Shown: piece after piece, positions 24,905 to 33,708 of the stretch
Layout of the letters: the number at the start of each line of letters is the position of its first letter
Position numbering within the stretch: the stretch's first letter is position 1
Assembly: GCF_014288115.1 (NCBI RefSeq)
Contig: NZ_JACOOK010000005.1
Span: 1 to 64,000, forward strand
Length of the DNA stretch: 64,000 nt
Direction of reading: 5' to 3'
DNA from: Alistipes_A hominis
GTDB taxonomy: Bacteria; Bacteroidota; Bacteroidia; Bacteroidales; Rikenellaceae
Made by a program: the position numbers and the translations under genes
The notes under the pieces: generated by a model
Database searches by the model: none
What the model was told of the DNA's origin: nothing
What the model saw: only the letters and a program-made list of their open reading frames with translations

Positions 24905-26200
24905 CTATTTATTCAGTACTGCGGAAACCGGTTTGCCCGTTTCGTCGAACTTCGGTATTTTCCAATATCCGTATCCGATGTGCCGGGGCGTATGCCCGAT
25001 CGAATTTCCTTTGATGGCGTCGTAAACCAGCAGTAGGGTTTCGTCGTCGACCCTGAGCACCGAAGGGAAACCGATCGCTCCGGTCGCCCATCCGTCTTTG
25101 GTGCACTTTGCATCCACGACTACGGCACTGTTGCGGTCGTCCCAGTGATCGACGTCTTTCGTCCAGTACACGACGTTGCAATCGGTCGCGTTGTACTGCT
25201 GGTTGAATTGGTTGGTGAACAGGAAATGGTAACCCGAAACGGGGTCGAAATAGTAATTCGCATTCTCCGGAGCCGTCTTGTTCTGACGGTCGTTGGGAAT
25301 CCTTTCCCAGCTCGCCGGCACGCCGGCGAATCCGCCCGGGATCTCGATCAGGGGTCCCAGTATCGGCTTGTCGACCCGCCATCCTTGCGGATTCGGATCG
25401 CCATCCCAATCCTGCACCGCTTCGAGGTCGTTCGAACGGACAATCGCGATATTCGCCCCGCAGGTCGCGAACATCATGTATTTCAGGTTGACCGTATCTT
25501 TTTTGCCCTGCCATTTCGGGTTTACGATCACGGGGCCCGGAACGGTGATCCCCTGCGGGAAAGAGCCGTTAGTGCCTTTGTAGAAAAGCACCGATTTCTC
25601 TTTCCCCGGTTCCCTGTTGATTTGTTTCCATTCGCCTTCGATTCCTTTCGGGCCTTTGGTTTCGGCTTTCGCCAGACAACTCGAATAATAGACGGCCGGC
25701 GTCCCTACGTCGTCCCCGATCGGGGCGGCTCCGTCCGCCCCCAGGTAGTAGGCGTACCAATACTTCGTGTCCCGGTCGTAATAGAGCCATGCGCTCGATG
25801 CGCTCCAAAAGTCCTTGTAGCCCTTTTCGGCGCCTTGCGGATCGTCGTCGACGCCGCATTTGAGTTTCGGCCCCAGCCGTTCCCAGTTTTTCAGATCCTT
25901 GCTTTTGGCCAGGTGGGTACGCCACAGGTGATTCTCCGCATCCGTATCGCCCGGCTGATGTCCCTCGTGCGTAGCGGCCCCATCGTAAAACAGGTAATAG
26001 GTGTCCCCGACCTTGTAGATATTGGGTTCGCGCATACCCCGACCGTCCGATTCGTAATACCGCTCGCCGGGCTCGCTCGGCGAAATAAGGATTCCCCGGT
26101 CGTCGATAGGCATCCGGTAAGTGGCCACCGCATGCTGCCCGAACGAAACGCCCGGCATCAGCGCCCATACGAATAAAAGAAAACGGAAATTACTCATCAT
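24905..26200 (-). CDS. Exported five-bladed-propeller glycoside hydrolase-like protein (GH43/GH32 clan type)
   Basis: The 431-residue product has a signal peptide (to about residue 22) and repeated propeller blades: MREPNIYKVGDTYYLFYDGAA, DFWSASSAWLYYDRDTKYWYAYY, YYFDPVSGYHFLFTN, ETLLLVYDAI. The REPN-type start with a tyrosine-rich YLFYDG blade is characteristic of GH43/GH32-like enzymes. The family number cannot be fixed by eye. It is separated from thrA by 12 bases and from rhaD by 16, so it is transcribed with them. A role in removing sugars from rhamnose-containing glycans is inference. Confidence 0.72.
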   Translation of the reverse strand: MMSNFRFLLFVWALMPGVSFGQHAVATYRMPIDDRGILISPSEPGERYYESDGRGMREPNIYKVGDTYYLFYDGAATHEGHQPGDTDAENHLWRTHLAKSKDLKNWERLGPKLKCGVDDDPQGAEKGYKDFWSASSAWLYYDRDTKYWYAYYLGADGAAPIGDDVGTPAVYYSSCLAKAETKGPKGIEGEWKQINREPGKEKSVLFYKGTNGSFPQGITVPGPVIVNPKWQGKKDTVNLKYMMFATCGANIAIVRSNDLEAVQDWDGDPNPQGWRVDKPILGPLIEIPGGFAGVPASWERIPNDRQNKTAPENANYYFDPVSGYHFLFTNQFNQQYNATDCNVVYWTKDVDHWDDRNSAVVVDAKCTKDGWATGAIGFPSVLRVDDETLLLVYDAIKGNSIGHTPRHIGYGYWKIPKFDETGKPVSAVLNK

Positions 26201-26212
26201 CTGTTGCTCTGT

Positions 26213-28663
26213 TTACCGGATATTCGCAATGCTGATAATGTCCGCGAAGACGCCTGCGGCAGTCACTCCGGCTCCGGCTCCGTATCCTTTGATTTGCATC
26301 GGATACTCCTTATAGCGTTCGGTTGTCAGCAGGATTACGTTGTTGCTGCCGGCCAGGTGGTAGAACGGGCTTTCGCTGTCTACCTCGCGCAATCCCACTT
26401 CGGTCTTGCCGTTTTCCATCGTGGCGATGAAACGCCAGCGCTTACCGCTCGCTTCGAGCTTTTTGCGGCGCTGTTCGAATTCGGCGTCGATCTCGGGAAT
26501 TTTACGCCAGAAATCCTCGACCGATCCTTCGAAATATTTTTCGGGGATGAACAGGTGCTTTTTCACGTCGGCTTGTTCGACTCGGTACCCGGCTTCGCGG
26601 GAGAGAATCACCAGTTTGCGGATTACGTCCATGCCGCTCAGGTCGATCCGCGGGTCGGGTTCGGCATAACCGGCTTCCTGTGCCATTTTGATCGCTTTGC
26701 TCATCGGCACGGTCGCGCTCATCTCGTTGAAAATATAATTTAGCGTTCCGGAAACCACCGCTTCGATTTTCAGGATGCGGTCGCCGCTGTTGATCAGATC
26801 GCTGATCGTATTGATGATCGGCAGGCCCGCTCCGACATTCGTTTCGAATAGGAACTTGACTCCCCGTTTACGGGCAATCGATTTGAGTTCGTGATAACGG
26901 TCGTATTCGGACGACGCCGCGGTCTTGTTGGCGGCCACGACCGAAACGTTGTGCTCCAGCAGATCCTTGTAGATATCCGCAACCTCGGCGCTGGCCGTGC
27001 AGTCCACGAAAACGGAGTTGAAAATATTCATCGACAGGATCGCATCCCGGAATGCCGCCGGCGTCGAGACGTTTTCCGAACGCCGGAGTTCGTCGCGATA
27101 GGTCTTCAGGTCGAGACCGTCGCGGTCGACGATATACCGTTTGGAGTTGGTCGCGCCGACCACCCGGATCTGCAAGGAATTTTCCTTCATCAGCTTGGCC
27201 TGCTGCAGGCGGATCTGTTCCAGCAAGTTGCTTCCGATCAGCCCCACTCCGGCGATAAAGATATTCAACACCTGGTAATCGGACAGGAAGAACGAATCGT
27301 GAAGCACGTTCAACGTCTTGCGCAGGCTGTCGAGCGACACCACGAACGAAATGTTGGTTTCCGAAGCCCCCTGCGCGCAGGCGATCACATTGATCCCGCT
27401 ACGGCCGAGCGTGCCGAACAGTTTTCCGGCGATACCCGGCGTGTGTTTCATATTTTCGCCGACGATCGCGATCGTGGCGAGATTCGGTTCTTTTTTGATC
27501 TTATTGATTTCCCCCAGCGCGATTTCCTGCGCGAACTCTTCAGTCAGCACTTCCATCGCGAGATCCGCGTCGTCGTTGCGCACGCCGATCGAGGTCGTAT
27601 TTTCGGACGCCGCCTGCGAGACGAGGAATACGCTGATTCCCGATTTGGCGAGCGTTTTGAAAATCCGGTAGTTGACGCCGATAACGCCGACCATGCCCAA
27701 GCCCTGGATCGTGATCAGGCAGGTGTCGTTGATCGACGAGATTCCTTTGATCGCCCGGCTGGCATCCCCCGACGACTCCCGGGAAATGGCCGTGCCTTTC
27801 GAATCCAGGTTGAACGTATTGCGGATCACGATCGGAATATTTTTGTGGTAAGCCGGGAAGATCGTCGGCGGATAGATCACCTTCGCTCCGAAATTGCATA
27901 GCTCCATCGCTTCGACGTAACTCAGGTGTTCGATCACGTACGCATCGTTGATAACCTTCGGGTCGGCGGTCATAAAGCCGTCCACGTCCGTCCATATCTC
28001 CAGCGCGGACGCTTTCAGCGTCGATGCGAGGATGGCTGCCGTATAGTCCGATCCGCCTCGGCCGAGATTCGTCGCGTCGCCGTTGGCCAGGTCGGTTGCG
28101 ATGAAACCGGGGACGATCGCCACGTGAGGCATCTTTTCGAAACGGCGTTCGATCAATTTTTCGGTGGATGCGAAATCGACCACATGGCGGTTGAACAGCG
28201 GTTTGGTTTTGATGAATTCCCGCGCGTCGTACCGAACCGAACCGGCAACCGCGCCGCATACGATCTCCGACGAAAGCCGTTCTCCGTAGCTGAGGATCAT
28301 GTCGGTCGTTTTCGGGGAGAGATCCCGGATCAGGTAAACCCCTTTGAAAATATTGCTCAGTTCGTCCAGCAGTTCATCCAGCCGGTTTTGAACTCCCGGC
28401 CGGTTTTCGGGCAGCACGATCTTTTCGACGAGTTCGTTGTGGCGGGCGATCATGGCCGTACACTGGGGCATATAAGCTTCGTCGCCGGCAGCAGCCAGAC
28501 GAGCCGTAAGCAACAGTTGATCCGTTATGCCTCCCAAGGCCGATACCACTACGATCACATCCTCGGAACAGGATTCCACGATTTTCTTTACTTGCGATAG
28601 CCCTTTTTCGGAACCGACCGAAGTCCCGCCAAATTTCAATACTTTCATCGGTTTATTTTTCAT
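26213..28663 (-). CDS. thrA: Bifunctional aspartate kinase / homoserine dehydrogenase
   Basis: The 816-residue enzyme catalyses the first and third steps from aspartate to homoserine. The kinase domain begins MKVLKFGGTSVGSEKG (in-frame ATG at residue 6 is an alternative start) and contains GFIATDLANGDATNLGRGGSDYTA. Two ACT regulatory segments follow (TIQGLGMVGVIGV and ATIAIVGENM). The dehydrogenase domain has NIFIAGVGLIGSNLLEQI and VSGTLNYIFNEM. It is the first gene of the run thrA, GH, rhaD, esterase, mutase-like, thrC and has a long leader with strong hairpins. Confidence 0.95.
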   Translation of the reverse strand: MKNKPMKVLKFGGTSVGSEKGLSQVKKIVESCSEDVIVVVSALGGITDQLLLTARLAAAGDEAYMPQCTAMIARHNELVEKIVLPENRPGVQNRLDELLDELSNIFKGVYLIRDLSPKTTDMILSYGERLSSEIVCGAVAGSVRYDAREFIKTKPLFNRHVVDFASTEKLIERRFEKMPHVAIVPGFIATDLANGDATNLGRGGSDYTAAILASTLKASALEIWTDVDGFMTADPKVINDAYVIEHLSYVEAMELCNFGAKVIYPPTIFPAYHKNIPIVIRNTFNLDSKGTAISRESSGDASRAIKGISSINDTCLITIQGLGMVGVIGVNYRIFKTLAKSGISVFLVSQAASENTTSIGVRNDDADLAMEVLTEEFAQEIALGEINKIKKEPNLATIAIVGENMKHTPGIAGKLFGTLGRSGINVIACAQGASETNISFVVSLDSLRKTLNVLHDSFFLSDYQVLNIFIAGVGLIGSNLLEQIRLQQAKLMKENSLQIRVVGATNSKRYIVDRDGLDLKTYRDELRRSENVSTPAAFRDAILSMNIFNSVFVDCTASAEVADIYKDLLEHNVSVVAANKTAASSEYDRYHELKSIARKRGVKFLFETNVGAGLPIINTISDLINSGDRILKIEAVVSGTLNYIFNEMSATVPMSKAIKMAQEAGYAEPDPRIDLSGMDVIRKLVILSREAGYRVEQADVKKHLFIPEKYFEGSVEDFWRKIPEIDAEFEQRRKKLEASGKRWRFIATMENGKTEVGLREVDSESPFYHLAGSNNVILLTTERYKEYPMQIKGYGAGAGVTAAGVFADIISIANIR

Positions 28664-28947
28664 AAATTACGTTTAGTCTTTCGGCACCAACCGGACGATC
28701 CGCCTTTTTGCCGTTCGGCGAGCCTTCCGGCGCGGAAAATTTCTCCGCGCTTTTCAACCTGCAATAATAGGGAAAAAAACCGCAAAAACCTAATTTCGAC
28801 ACCGATCCGGGGGCATTTTATCGGTTTGTTTCGTGTGCCGAAGGCTCGTTTACTGGGGCTCCGGTTTGCAGCGACAGCTCCGCAACGAAACGGCGTTCCC
28901 CGGGAAAGCCTCGGGAGCCGTCGCTGCGAACCGGTATGCAAATTATA
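28664..28947 (-). promoter_or_regulatory. Long structured leader of the thrA operon
   Basis: The intergenic stretch 28664-29054 holds no gene, but its minus-strand half carries a strong inverted repeat. The arms at 28861-28881 and 28914-28934 pair over about 21 bases with two mismatches. A shorter hairpin with GCGCGGA / TCCGCGC arms lies about 70 bases before the thrA start (near 28731-28755). A weak -7 candidate (TATAATTTG, complement 28939-28947) would start the transcript just before the first hairpin. No Thr-rich leader peptide was found, so attenuation by a leader peptide is not supported. Confidence 0.35.
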
Positions 28948-29020
28948 GCGAGCGGATGTTACCGGAATATTTAATTTGTGCGACATTTCCGAAAAGCAAT
29001 GCATTTTCGGTTTTTTATTG

Positions 29021-29028
29021 TACTTTTG
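29021..29028 (+). promoter_or_regulatory. Promoter -7 element for DUF5606
   Basis: TACTTTTG, exact TAnnTTTG, 26 bases before the ATG at 29055. Confidence 0.6.
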
Positions 29029-29054
29029 GAACCGCAAAACCAAAAACAAGTTTT

Positions 29055-29492
29055 ATGAAGTTGAAAGATGTTCTGGCCATCTCGGGTCAGGGAGGATTGT
29101 TCAAGTTCGTGGCGCAGAGCCGCAACGGCATCATCGTCGAATCGCTGGCCGACGGAACGCGCACCTGCGCCCCGGCGACCGCAAGGGTCAGCTCGCTCGG
29201 AGAGATCGCTATTTTCACCGACGGGGAAGACATGCCGTTGGCCGAGGTTTTCCAAAAGATTTATGAGAAATGCGAAGGTAAGCAGACGATCGATCCCAAG
29301 TCTCCCGCCGAAGCGCTGAAAAAATATTTTGCCGAAGTGCTGCCCGAATACGATCGCAGCCGGGTTCATGTTTCCGACATGAAAAAAATGGCGACGTGGT
29401 ATAACCTGCTGGTCGCTTCGGGAATGACCGAATTCAAAACCGGGAACGAAGAGTCTCAAGAAGAATCCGGCGAAAACGGCCAACAATCGTAA
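29055..29492 (+). CDS. DUF5606 family protein
   Basis: The 145-residue protein begins MKLKDVLAISGQGGLFKFVAQ and continues with RNGIIVESLADGTR, EIAIFTDGEDMPLAEVF and VHVSDMKKMATWYNLL, a pattern of the Bacteroidota DUF5606 family. The last 20 residues are low-complexity and acidic. The longer frame from 28833 crosses the promoter and is not used. Function is unknown. It ends at a bidirectional terminator. Confidence 0.82.
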   Translation: MKLKDVLAISGQGGLFKFVAQSRNGIIVESLADGTRTCAPATARVSSLGEIAIFTDGEDMPLAEVFQKIYEKCEGKQTIDPKSPAEALKKYFAEVLPEYDRSRVHVSDMKKMATWYNLLVASGMTEFKTGNEESQEESGENGQQS

Positions 29493-29513
29493 CGCGGCAC
29501 ACCCGGATGTTAT

Positions 29514-29552
29514 AAAACGAAAACGGATCTCGTCGAGATCCGTTTTCGTTTT
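29514..29552. terminator. Bidirectional terminator between DUF5606 and GH5-like genes
   Basis: Nearly perfect palindrome with 19-base arms (29514-29532 and 29534-29552) around AAAACGGATCTCG; A/T-rich ends give T-runs on both strands. Confidence 0.85.
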
Positions 29553-29563
29553 TTGTCGAGTGT

Positions 29564-30799
29564 TCACTTCCCCGTTTCTCGGGCATATTTTTCGTTGTAT
29601 TCCCGGATCAGGCCGAATAGGTACTGTCCCCGAGGCTCCGTCGCCGTGAAACTATGTTCGACATCTCCTCTCAACGCGAAATTCCACAGCAGGGTGAGTT
29701 GTACTCCCGCGTCCAGGAAAGCGTCGTAATACTTGCGGTAAGCCTCTTCGGACTGCAACACGCCTGCGAATTCGCCGACCACATATGCTTTGTTGAGCGT
29801 TCGTGCGGCATACATCGCTTCCCGGAGCTGCCGGTCGAGCGACACCTTTCCGCAGTCGGAAAATTTTCGGCCGGTTTCGTAAACGTGTTCGGTTACGGTA
29901 TTGATCGGATACGGATTGAACAGGTTCGTAATCGCACGGTACTGTCCGGTATCGTCCGTATCCCAGGAGTTTTCGACGTACTGATGGTACTGGGAAGGCC
30001 TGAGGGTCGCGTTGCCCGACAGGATCATCCGCGAGTCGGGATCCTTCGCCCGGACGATATCGGCGAAAGTACGGAATGCGAAATGAATGTCGTCCCCTTT
30101 CGTCCAATTGGCGGGATCTTCCGTATCGAACCGCTCCTGCCAGTTCGGCAGGTCGGCCTGCAAATTCAGTTCGTTGCCGAATTCCCAACCGAAAATACTC
30201 TTGTATTCCCGCAGAGCCGTTACGACGTCCTCGGTGTACCGCATGAGGAAACCGACTGTCCGGCTACCTGCTTTTCCCCAGCAGCGGTAAGGTTCGCCGT
30301 AGTAGAGCGAAACGGCCGAGTAGTTCCAGAAAAAGCTCGGGATCAGGCCGATTTCGCACTGCTGGGCATAAGCGGCGACTTTGCGAAGCGCAGCCAGGTA
30401 GTCGTCCCGGTGATCCGTATAGGCGGGGAGTTCCTCGCTGTAAAAGACGCCGCAATTGAAACGGACGACGCCGACGCCCTGTTCTTTCAGTATATCCAGC
30501 GAAGCGTAGGCGTCGGTAAGGTCGATTCCGCCGTCTTTCAGGCAATACGAAAAAAGGCCGTAGCAGTTCACTCCGGTAGCATGGTATTCCCGGCCGGCCA
30601 GGCAAATGACCGCTTCCGAAACGGCATTTACGCCCGTTGCGGGCACATTTTTTACATAGAGTCCTTTGCGGACGCTTTCGTTGTTCCAGTAACGGGTTTG
30701 CAGGTCGGAAATACCGGCTCCGTTGTCGGACGGACGATTGCAGCCTGCGGTCGACAGTACGGACAGCAGCAGTAGGGCGGATCGAAAAAATCGTTTCAT
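29564..30799 (-). CDS. GH5-like glycoside hydrolase lipoprotein
   Basis: The product (411 residues from the ATG at 30799) has a lipoprotein signal (MKRFFRSALLLLSVLSTAGC, lipid Cys near 20) and a TIM-barrel glycosidase domain. The acid/base motif GWEFGNELN and the nucleophile-like VVGEFAG are visible, as in GH5/clan-A mannanases or cellulases. An upstream in-frame start (30826) overlaps the -7 element and is rejected. The enzyme would act on a beta-linked polysaccharide at the cell surface. It is next to the uronide cluster but has its own promoter, so its membership in that pathway is an inference. Confidence 0.8.
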   Translation of the reverse strand: MKRFFRSALLLLSVLSTAGCNRPSDNGAGISDLQTRYWNNESVRKGLYVKNVPATGVNAVSEAVICLAGREYHATGVNCYGLFSYCLKDGGIDLTDAYASLDILKEQGVGVVRFNCGVFYSEELPAYTDHRDDYLAALRKVAAYAQQCEIGLIPSFFWNYSAVSLYYGEPYRCWGKAGSRTVGFLMRYTEDVVTALREYKSIFGWEFGNELNLQADLPNWQERFDTEDPANWTKGDDIHFAFRTFADIVRAKDPDSRMILSGNATLRPSQYHQYVENSWDTDDTGQYRAITNLFNPYPINTVTEHVYETGRKFSDCGKVSLDRQLREAMYAARTLNKAYVVGEFAGVLQSEEAYRKYYDAFLDAGVQLTLLWNFALRGDVEHSFTATEPRGQYLFGLIREYNEKYARETGK

Positions 30800-30823
30800 A
30801 AATTCGGGGTTGGATTGCACCGG

Positions 30824-30831
30824 CAAAAGTA
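30824..30831 (-). promoter_or_regulatory. Promoter -7 element for the GH5-like gene
   Basis: TACTTTTG on the minus strand, 25 bases before the ATG at 30799. An imperfect inverted repeat TTGC-N4-GCAA (30815-30826) overlaps it. Confidence 0.5.
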
Positions 30832-30874
30832 ATATCCCGGTCGGAAAATAAAAAATTTAACCCGTATTTTACCG

Positions 30875-30908
30875 GTAAAGGCCGGCGGTTCGCACCGTCG
30901 GCCTTTAC
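30875..30908 (-). terminator. Hairpin after the kdu/DUF4861 operon
   Basis: 14-base arms (GTAAAGGCCGGCGG at 30875-30888 and its complement at 30895-30908) with one G-T wobble; the T-run on the minus strand is poor, so it may be a weak terminator. Confidence 0.5.
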
Positions 30909-30934
30909 GTTTTGTCCGGAATGATCCCGGTCGG

Positions 30935-32032
30935 TTACCGGATGTCGACGACCAGCGGAGCGGCGAGTCTGGCGGATTCGTTTTTCACCTCTTCGAACCA
31001 CGCTTTCGCATCTTCCGTACCGGCTTTGCTCCAGCCTGCGCCGGTGTAATAGGTGAACGGTTCGTTCGCTTTTACGGACGTAAGCGCCAGCAAGTGACCG
31101 CAGTTCTCGACGCTCTGCGCGATGCCCTCGGGAAATACTACGCCGATGCCGGTATTTCCGTCGTTACCGGCCGCCGGTTCCCAATAGGCGATGCAATGTC
31201 CGTCCTGCATCCGTTCGCCTCCGTCCCGCAGTACGATGCCCGCTGCCGCTTCCATCGACCGGTCGTAGATCTCGGTCACCCGGTTGAAGCGGGTGTTGGC
31301 ATCCAGCGAGATGATCCGCTTTTCGGTTACCGGCCGGTCGCCGACCCGGTACGGAGCGTAGGTCAGTTCGAACGTGATCCGGATCGGGCCGTTGTCCAGA
31401 ATCCTGGATTCGACGAAATTGTTTCCGAGCCAGACCGTATCGTTCAGGTAAGGAGCCATCGCTCCGGCGCCGAGCGTCCGGCCTACTTTGTAGCAGTCGA
31501 GCCCTTCTCCGTGGTCGGTGTGGTAATCGCCGTTTTTATACCATTTATCCACGACCAGGTCGCGCGTGCGTTTTTGCCAGATGTCGATCCCGTTGCTGAT
31601 CTCGCCGGTTGCCTGCAGGGCCGGACCGTACATACGGAAACCGATCAGGTTGTTTTCCCAGGCGAAATCGTCCATTCGTTCAGGCACCAGTCGCCCGAAT
31701 ACCTGCGGTGTCGGCGGAGCCGGACGACCTTTGCGGATCTGGTATTTTTCCGAAGCGTCGCCGATCAGAGATATCTGGAAAATCAGGCTCTGCGGCGTTT
31801 CTTCGCCGAGCGTCACGGCCTGGCACGGCAGCGTATCCCCGTCGGGCGTCAGTACCACGACTTCCTGCGGCGCGACGCCCGGCAGCGCGGATTCGACTTT
31901 TGCCCAGGGAATTTCCACCGTTTCGTAAATTCGTTCCAGACCGGTCGGATTCGTTACCTCGACGACCAATTCCCGCGTGCACGACGCCCATGTCAGCGCG
32001 CACGATGCGACAGCCAATAAAATCAGTTTCAT
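30935..32032 (-). CDS. DUF4861 family lipoprotein
   Basis: The product (365 residues from ATG 32032) has a lipoprotein signal (MKLILLAVASCALTWASC). It continues with NPTGLERIYETVEIPW and GRLVPERMDDFAWENNLIGFRMYGPALQ, and has further conserved blocks such as GRTLGAGAMAPYLNDTVW. These belong to DUF4861, seen in polysaccharide loci with KduI/KduD and GH88. Its fold is likely beta-rich; its role is unproven, possibly a hydrolase or lyase of uronides. A longer frame to 32113 begins without a signal and is not used. The kduD stop lies 13 bases upstream. Confidence 0.8.
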   Translation of the reverse strand: MKLILLAVASCALTWASCTRELVVEVTNPTGLERIYETVEIPWAKVESALPGVAPQEVVVLTPDGDTLPCQAVTLGEETPQSLIFQISLIGDASEKYQIRKGRPAPPTPQVFGRLVPERMDDFAWENNLIGFRMYGPALQATGEISNGIDIWQKRTRDLVVDKWYKNGDYHTDHGEGLDCYKVGRTLGAGAMAPYLNDTVWLGNNFVESRILDNGPIRITFELTYAPYRVGDRPVTEKRIISLDANTRFNRVTEIYDRSMEAAAGIVLRDGGERMQDGHCIAYWEPAAGNDGNTGIGVVFPEGIAQSVENCGHLLALTSVKANEPFTYYTGAGWSKAGTEDAKAWFEEVKNESARLAAPLVVDIR

Positions 32033-32045
32033 ATGCGATATCATT

Positions 32046-32840
32046 TTAGTTTTCATTGGCGGCCCGCCCCAGCGAAGCCAGGATACCGCCGTCGACATAC
32101 AGAATGTGTCCATTTACAAAATCCGACGCCCGCGATGCGAGGAACACGGCCGCTCCGGCCAGGTCCTCCGGATCGCCCCAGCGCGATGCCGGGGTGCGGC
32201 TGACGATGAATTCGTTGAACGGATTACCGTTCACGCGGATCGGCGCCGTCTGTTCGGTCGCGAAATAGCCGGGGCCGATGCCGTTGACCTGGATGTTGTG
32301 TTTCGCCCATTCGGTTGCCAGATTTTTCGTCAGCATTTTCAATCCTCCTTTGGCCGCGGCGTAAGCCGTTACGCTGCTGCGCCCGACCTCGCTCATCATC
32401 GAACACATGTTGACGATCTTGCCGTGTCCGCGGCGGATCATTCCGGCGGCGACCGCCCGCGACATCAGAAAAGGCGACGTCAGGTCGGTCGCAATTACCT
32501 CGTTCCACTCCGGCAACGTCATTTCCAGCGCCGGAATCCGCTTGATAATCCCCGCATTGTTGACCAGGATATCGATCGGGCCCGCTTCCCGTTCGATCCG
32601 GGCGACACCTTCGGCGACGGCCTGCTCGTCGGTCACGTCGAACAAATAGCCTTTTGCGTCGATTCCTTTGTTCTCATATGTTTTCAGCGCCTTGTCGAGC
32701 CGGTCGGCCGAATGTCCGTTGACCGCCAGCGTAGCCCCGGCTCCTGCCAGCGCCGTCGCCACTGCCATGCCAAGACCGTGTGTGGCTCCGGTTACCAGCG
32801 CCACACGTCCTTCCAGGGAGAAAAGTTTTCGTATATCCAT
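32046..32840 (-). CDS. kduD: KduD-type SDR: 2-dehydro-3-deoxy-D-gluconate (gluconate) 5-dehydrogenase
   Basis: The 264-residue short-chain dehydrogenase has the NAD(P)-binding motif VTGATHGLGMAVATAL, the NNAG motif (LVNNAGI), the catalytic Ser plus AYAAAKGG (Tyr-x-x-x-Lys), and PGYFATEQTAPIR. It reduces or oxidises 5-keto-gluconate or 2,5-diketo-3-deoxygluconate during uronic acid breakdown. The gene is 7 bases after kduI, which fits KduD function. Alternatives within the SDR family are possible; the partner genes decide the call. Confidence 0.87.
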   Translation of the reverse strand: MDIRKLFSLEGRVALVTGATHGLGMAVATALAGAGATLAVNGHSADRLDKALKTYENKGIDAKGYLFDVTDEQAVAEGVARIEREAGPIDILVNNAGIIKRIPALEMTLPEWNEVIATDLTSPFLMSRAVAAGMIRRGHGKIVNMCSMMSEVGRSSVTAYAAAKGGLKMLTKNLATEWAKHNIQVNGIGPGYFATEQTAPIRVNGNPFNEFIVSRTPASRWGDPEDLAGAAVFLASRASDFVNGHILYVDGGILASLGRAANEN

Positions 32841-32847
32841 CGCTTCG

Positions 32848-33684
32848 TTATTTTAGATCGGTTACGGCGCAGGTGTCCATATCCCCGTAATCGAGGTTTT
32901 CGCCGGCCATGCCCCAAATGAACGTATAGTTATGGGTCGCGCAGGCCGAATGGATCGACCAGGCCGGGGAGATCACCGCCTGGTGCTTCCGCATCCAGAT
33001 GTGGCGGGTCTGTTGCGGCTGCCCCATAAAATGGCATACGGCCGCGTCCGCCGGAAGTTCGAAATAAAAATAGGCTTCCATGCGCCGGTTGTGCGTATGG
33101 GCCGGCATCGTGTTCCACACGCTGCCCGGTTCGAGTTCGGTCATTCCCATTTGCAACTGACAGGTCGGAAGCACCTGTTTGACAATCAGTTTATTGATCG
33201 TACGCGCGTTCGAATCTTCGAGCGAGCCCATTTTGGCGACGACCGCGTCGGACTTGGTTACTTTCCGATCGGGATAGTTCCGGTGGGCCGGTGCGGAATT
33301 GATGTAGAACAGGGCCGGTGCGGAAGCGTCCGCAGAACGAAACGTTACCGTCCGGTCGCCGCTGCCGAGGTAGAGAGCCTCCTTGTAATTCAGTTCGAAC
33401 GTGTTGTCGCCGGCTTGTACCGTGCCTTTTCCGCCGACGTTGATGATCCCGAGTTCACGGCGATGCAGGAAAAAGGGAGCTTTCAGCGGGTCGATCGGCG
33501 TCAGTTCGAGCGGTCGGCCGACTGGCATGATCCCTCCGACGATCAGTCGGTCGTAAGCCGAATAGACGAGCCGGATATCGTCCGGTTCGAACAGTTTTTC
33601 GATCAGGAATTCCCTGCGGAGCCTGTCGGTGTCGTACCCCTTCGCATCGTCCGGGTGTGCGGCATAGCGTTCTTCGTATTGCAT
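32848..33684 (-). CDS. kduI: 5-dehydro-4-deoxy-D-glucuronate isomerase
   Basis: The 278-residue enzyme isomerises 5-keto-4-deoxyuronate released from unsaturated uronides. Cupin-type zinc ligands are visible in PAHTHNRRMEAYFYF and WSIHSACATHNY. The N-terminal part (RYAAHPDDAKGYDTDRLRREFLIEKLFEPD) is the KduI hallmark. A TTG start at 33696 is in frame, but the ATG at 33684 is better. It is followed by kduD and preceded by the LacI gene after 24 bases, so all are co-transcribed. Confidence 0.92.
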   Translation of the reverse strand: MQYEERYAAHPDDAKGYDTDRLRREFLIEKLFEPDDIRLVYSAYDRLIVGGIMPVGRPLELTPIDPLKAPFFLHRRELGIINVGGKGTVQAGDNTFELNYKEALYLGSGDRTVTFRSADASAPALFYINSAPAHRNYPDRKVTKSDAVVAKMGSLEDSNARTINKLIVKQVLPTCQLQMGMTELEPGSVWNTMPAHTHNRRMEAYFYFELPADAAVCHFMGQPQQTRHIWMRKHQAVISPAWSIHSACATHNYTFIWGMAGENLDYGDMDTCAVTDLK

Positions 33685-33708
33685 ATCGTTTTTCAAATAA
33701 TAAATTTG

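Noticed and set aside
30815..30826. TTGC-N4-GCAA near the GH5 promoter as a third LacI operator
   Set aside because: Its arms have a different order from TGCAA-N4-TTGCA and a different centre, so it does not match the two operators of the cluster.
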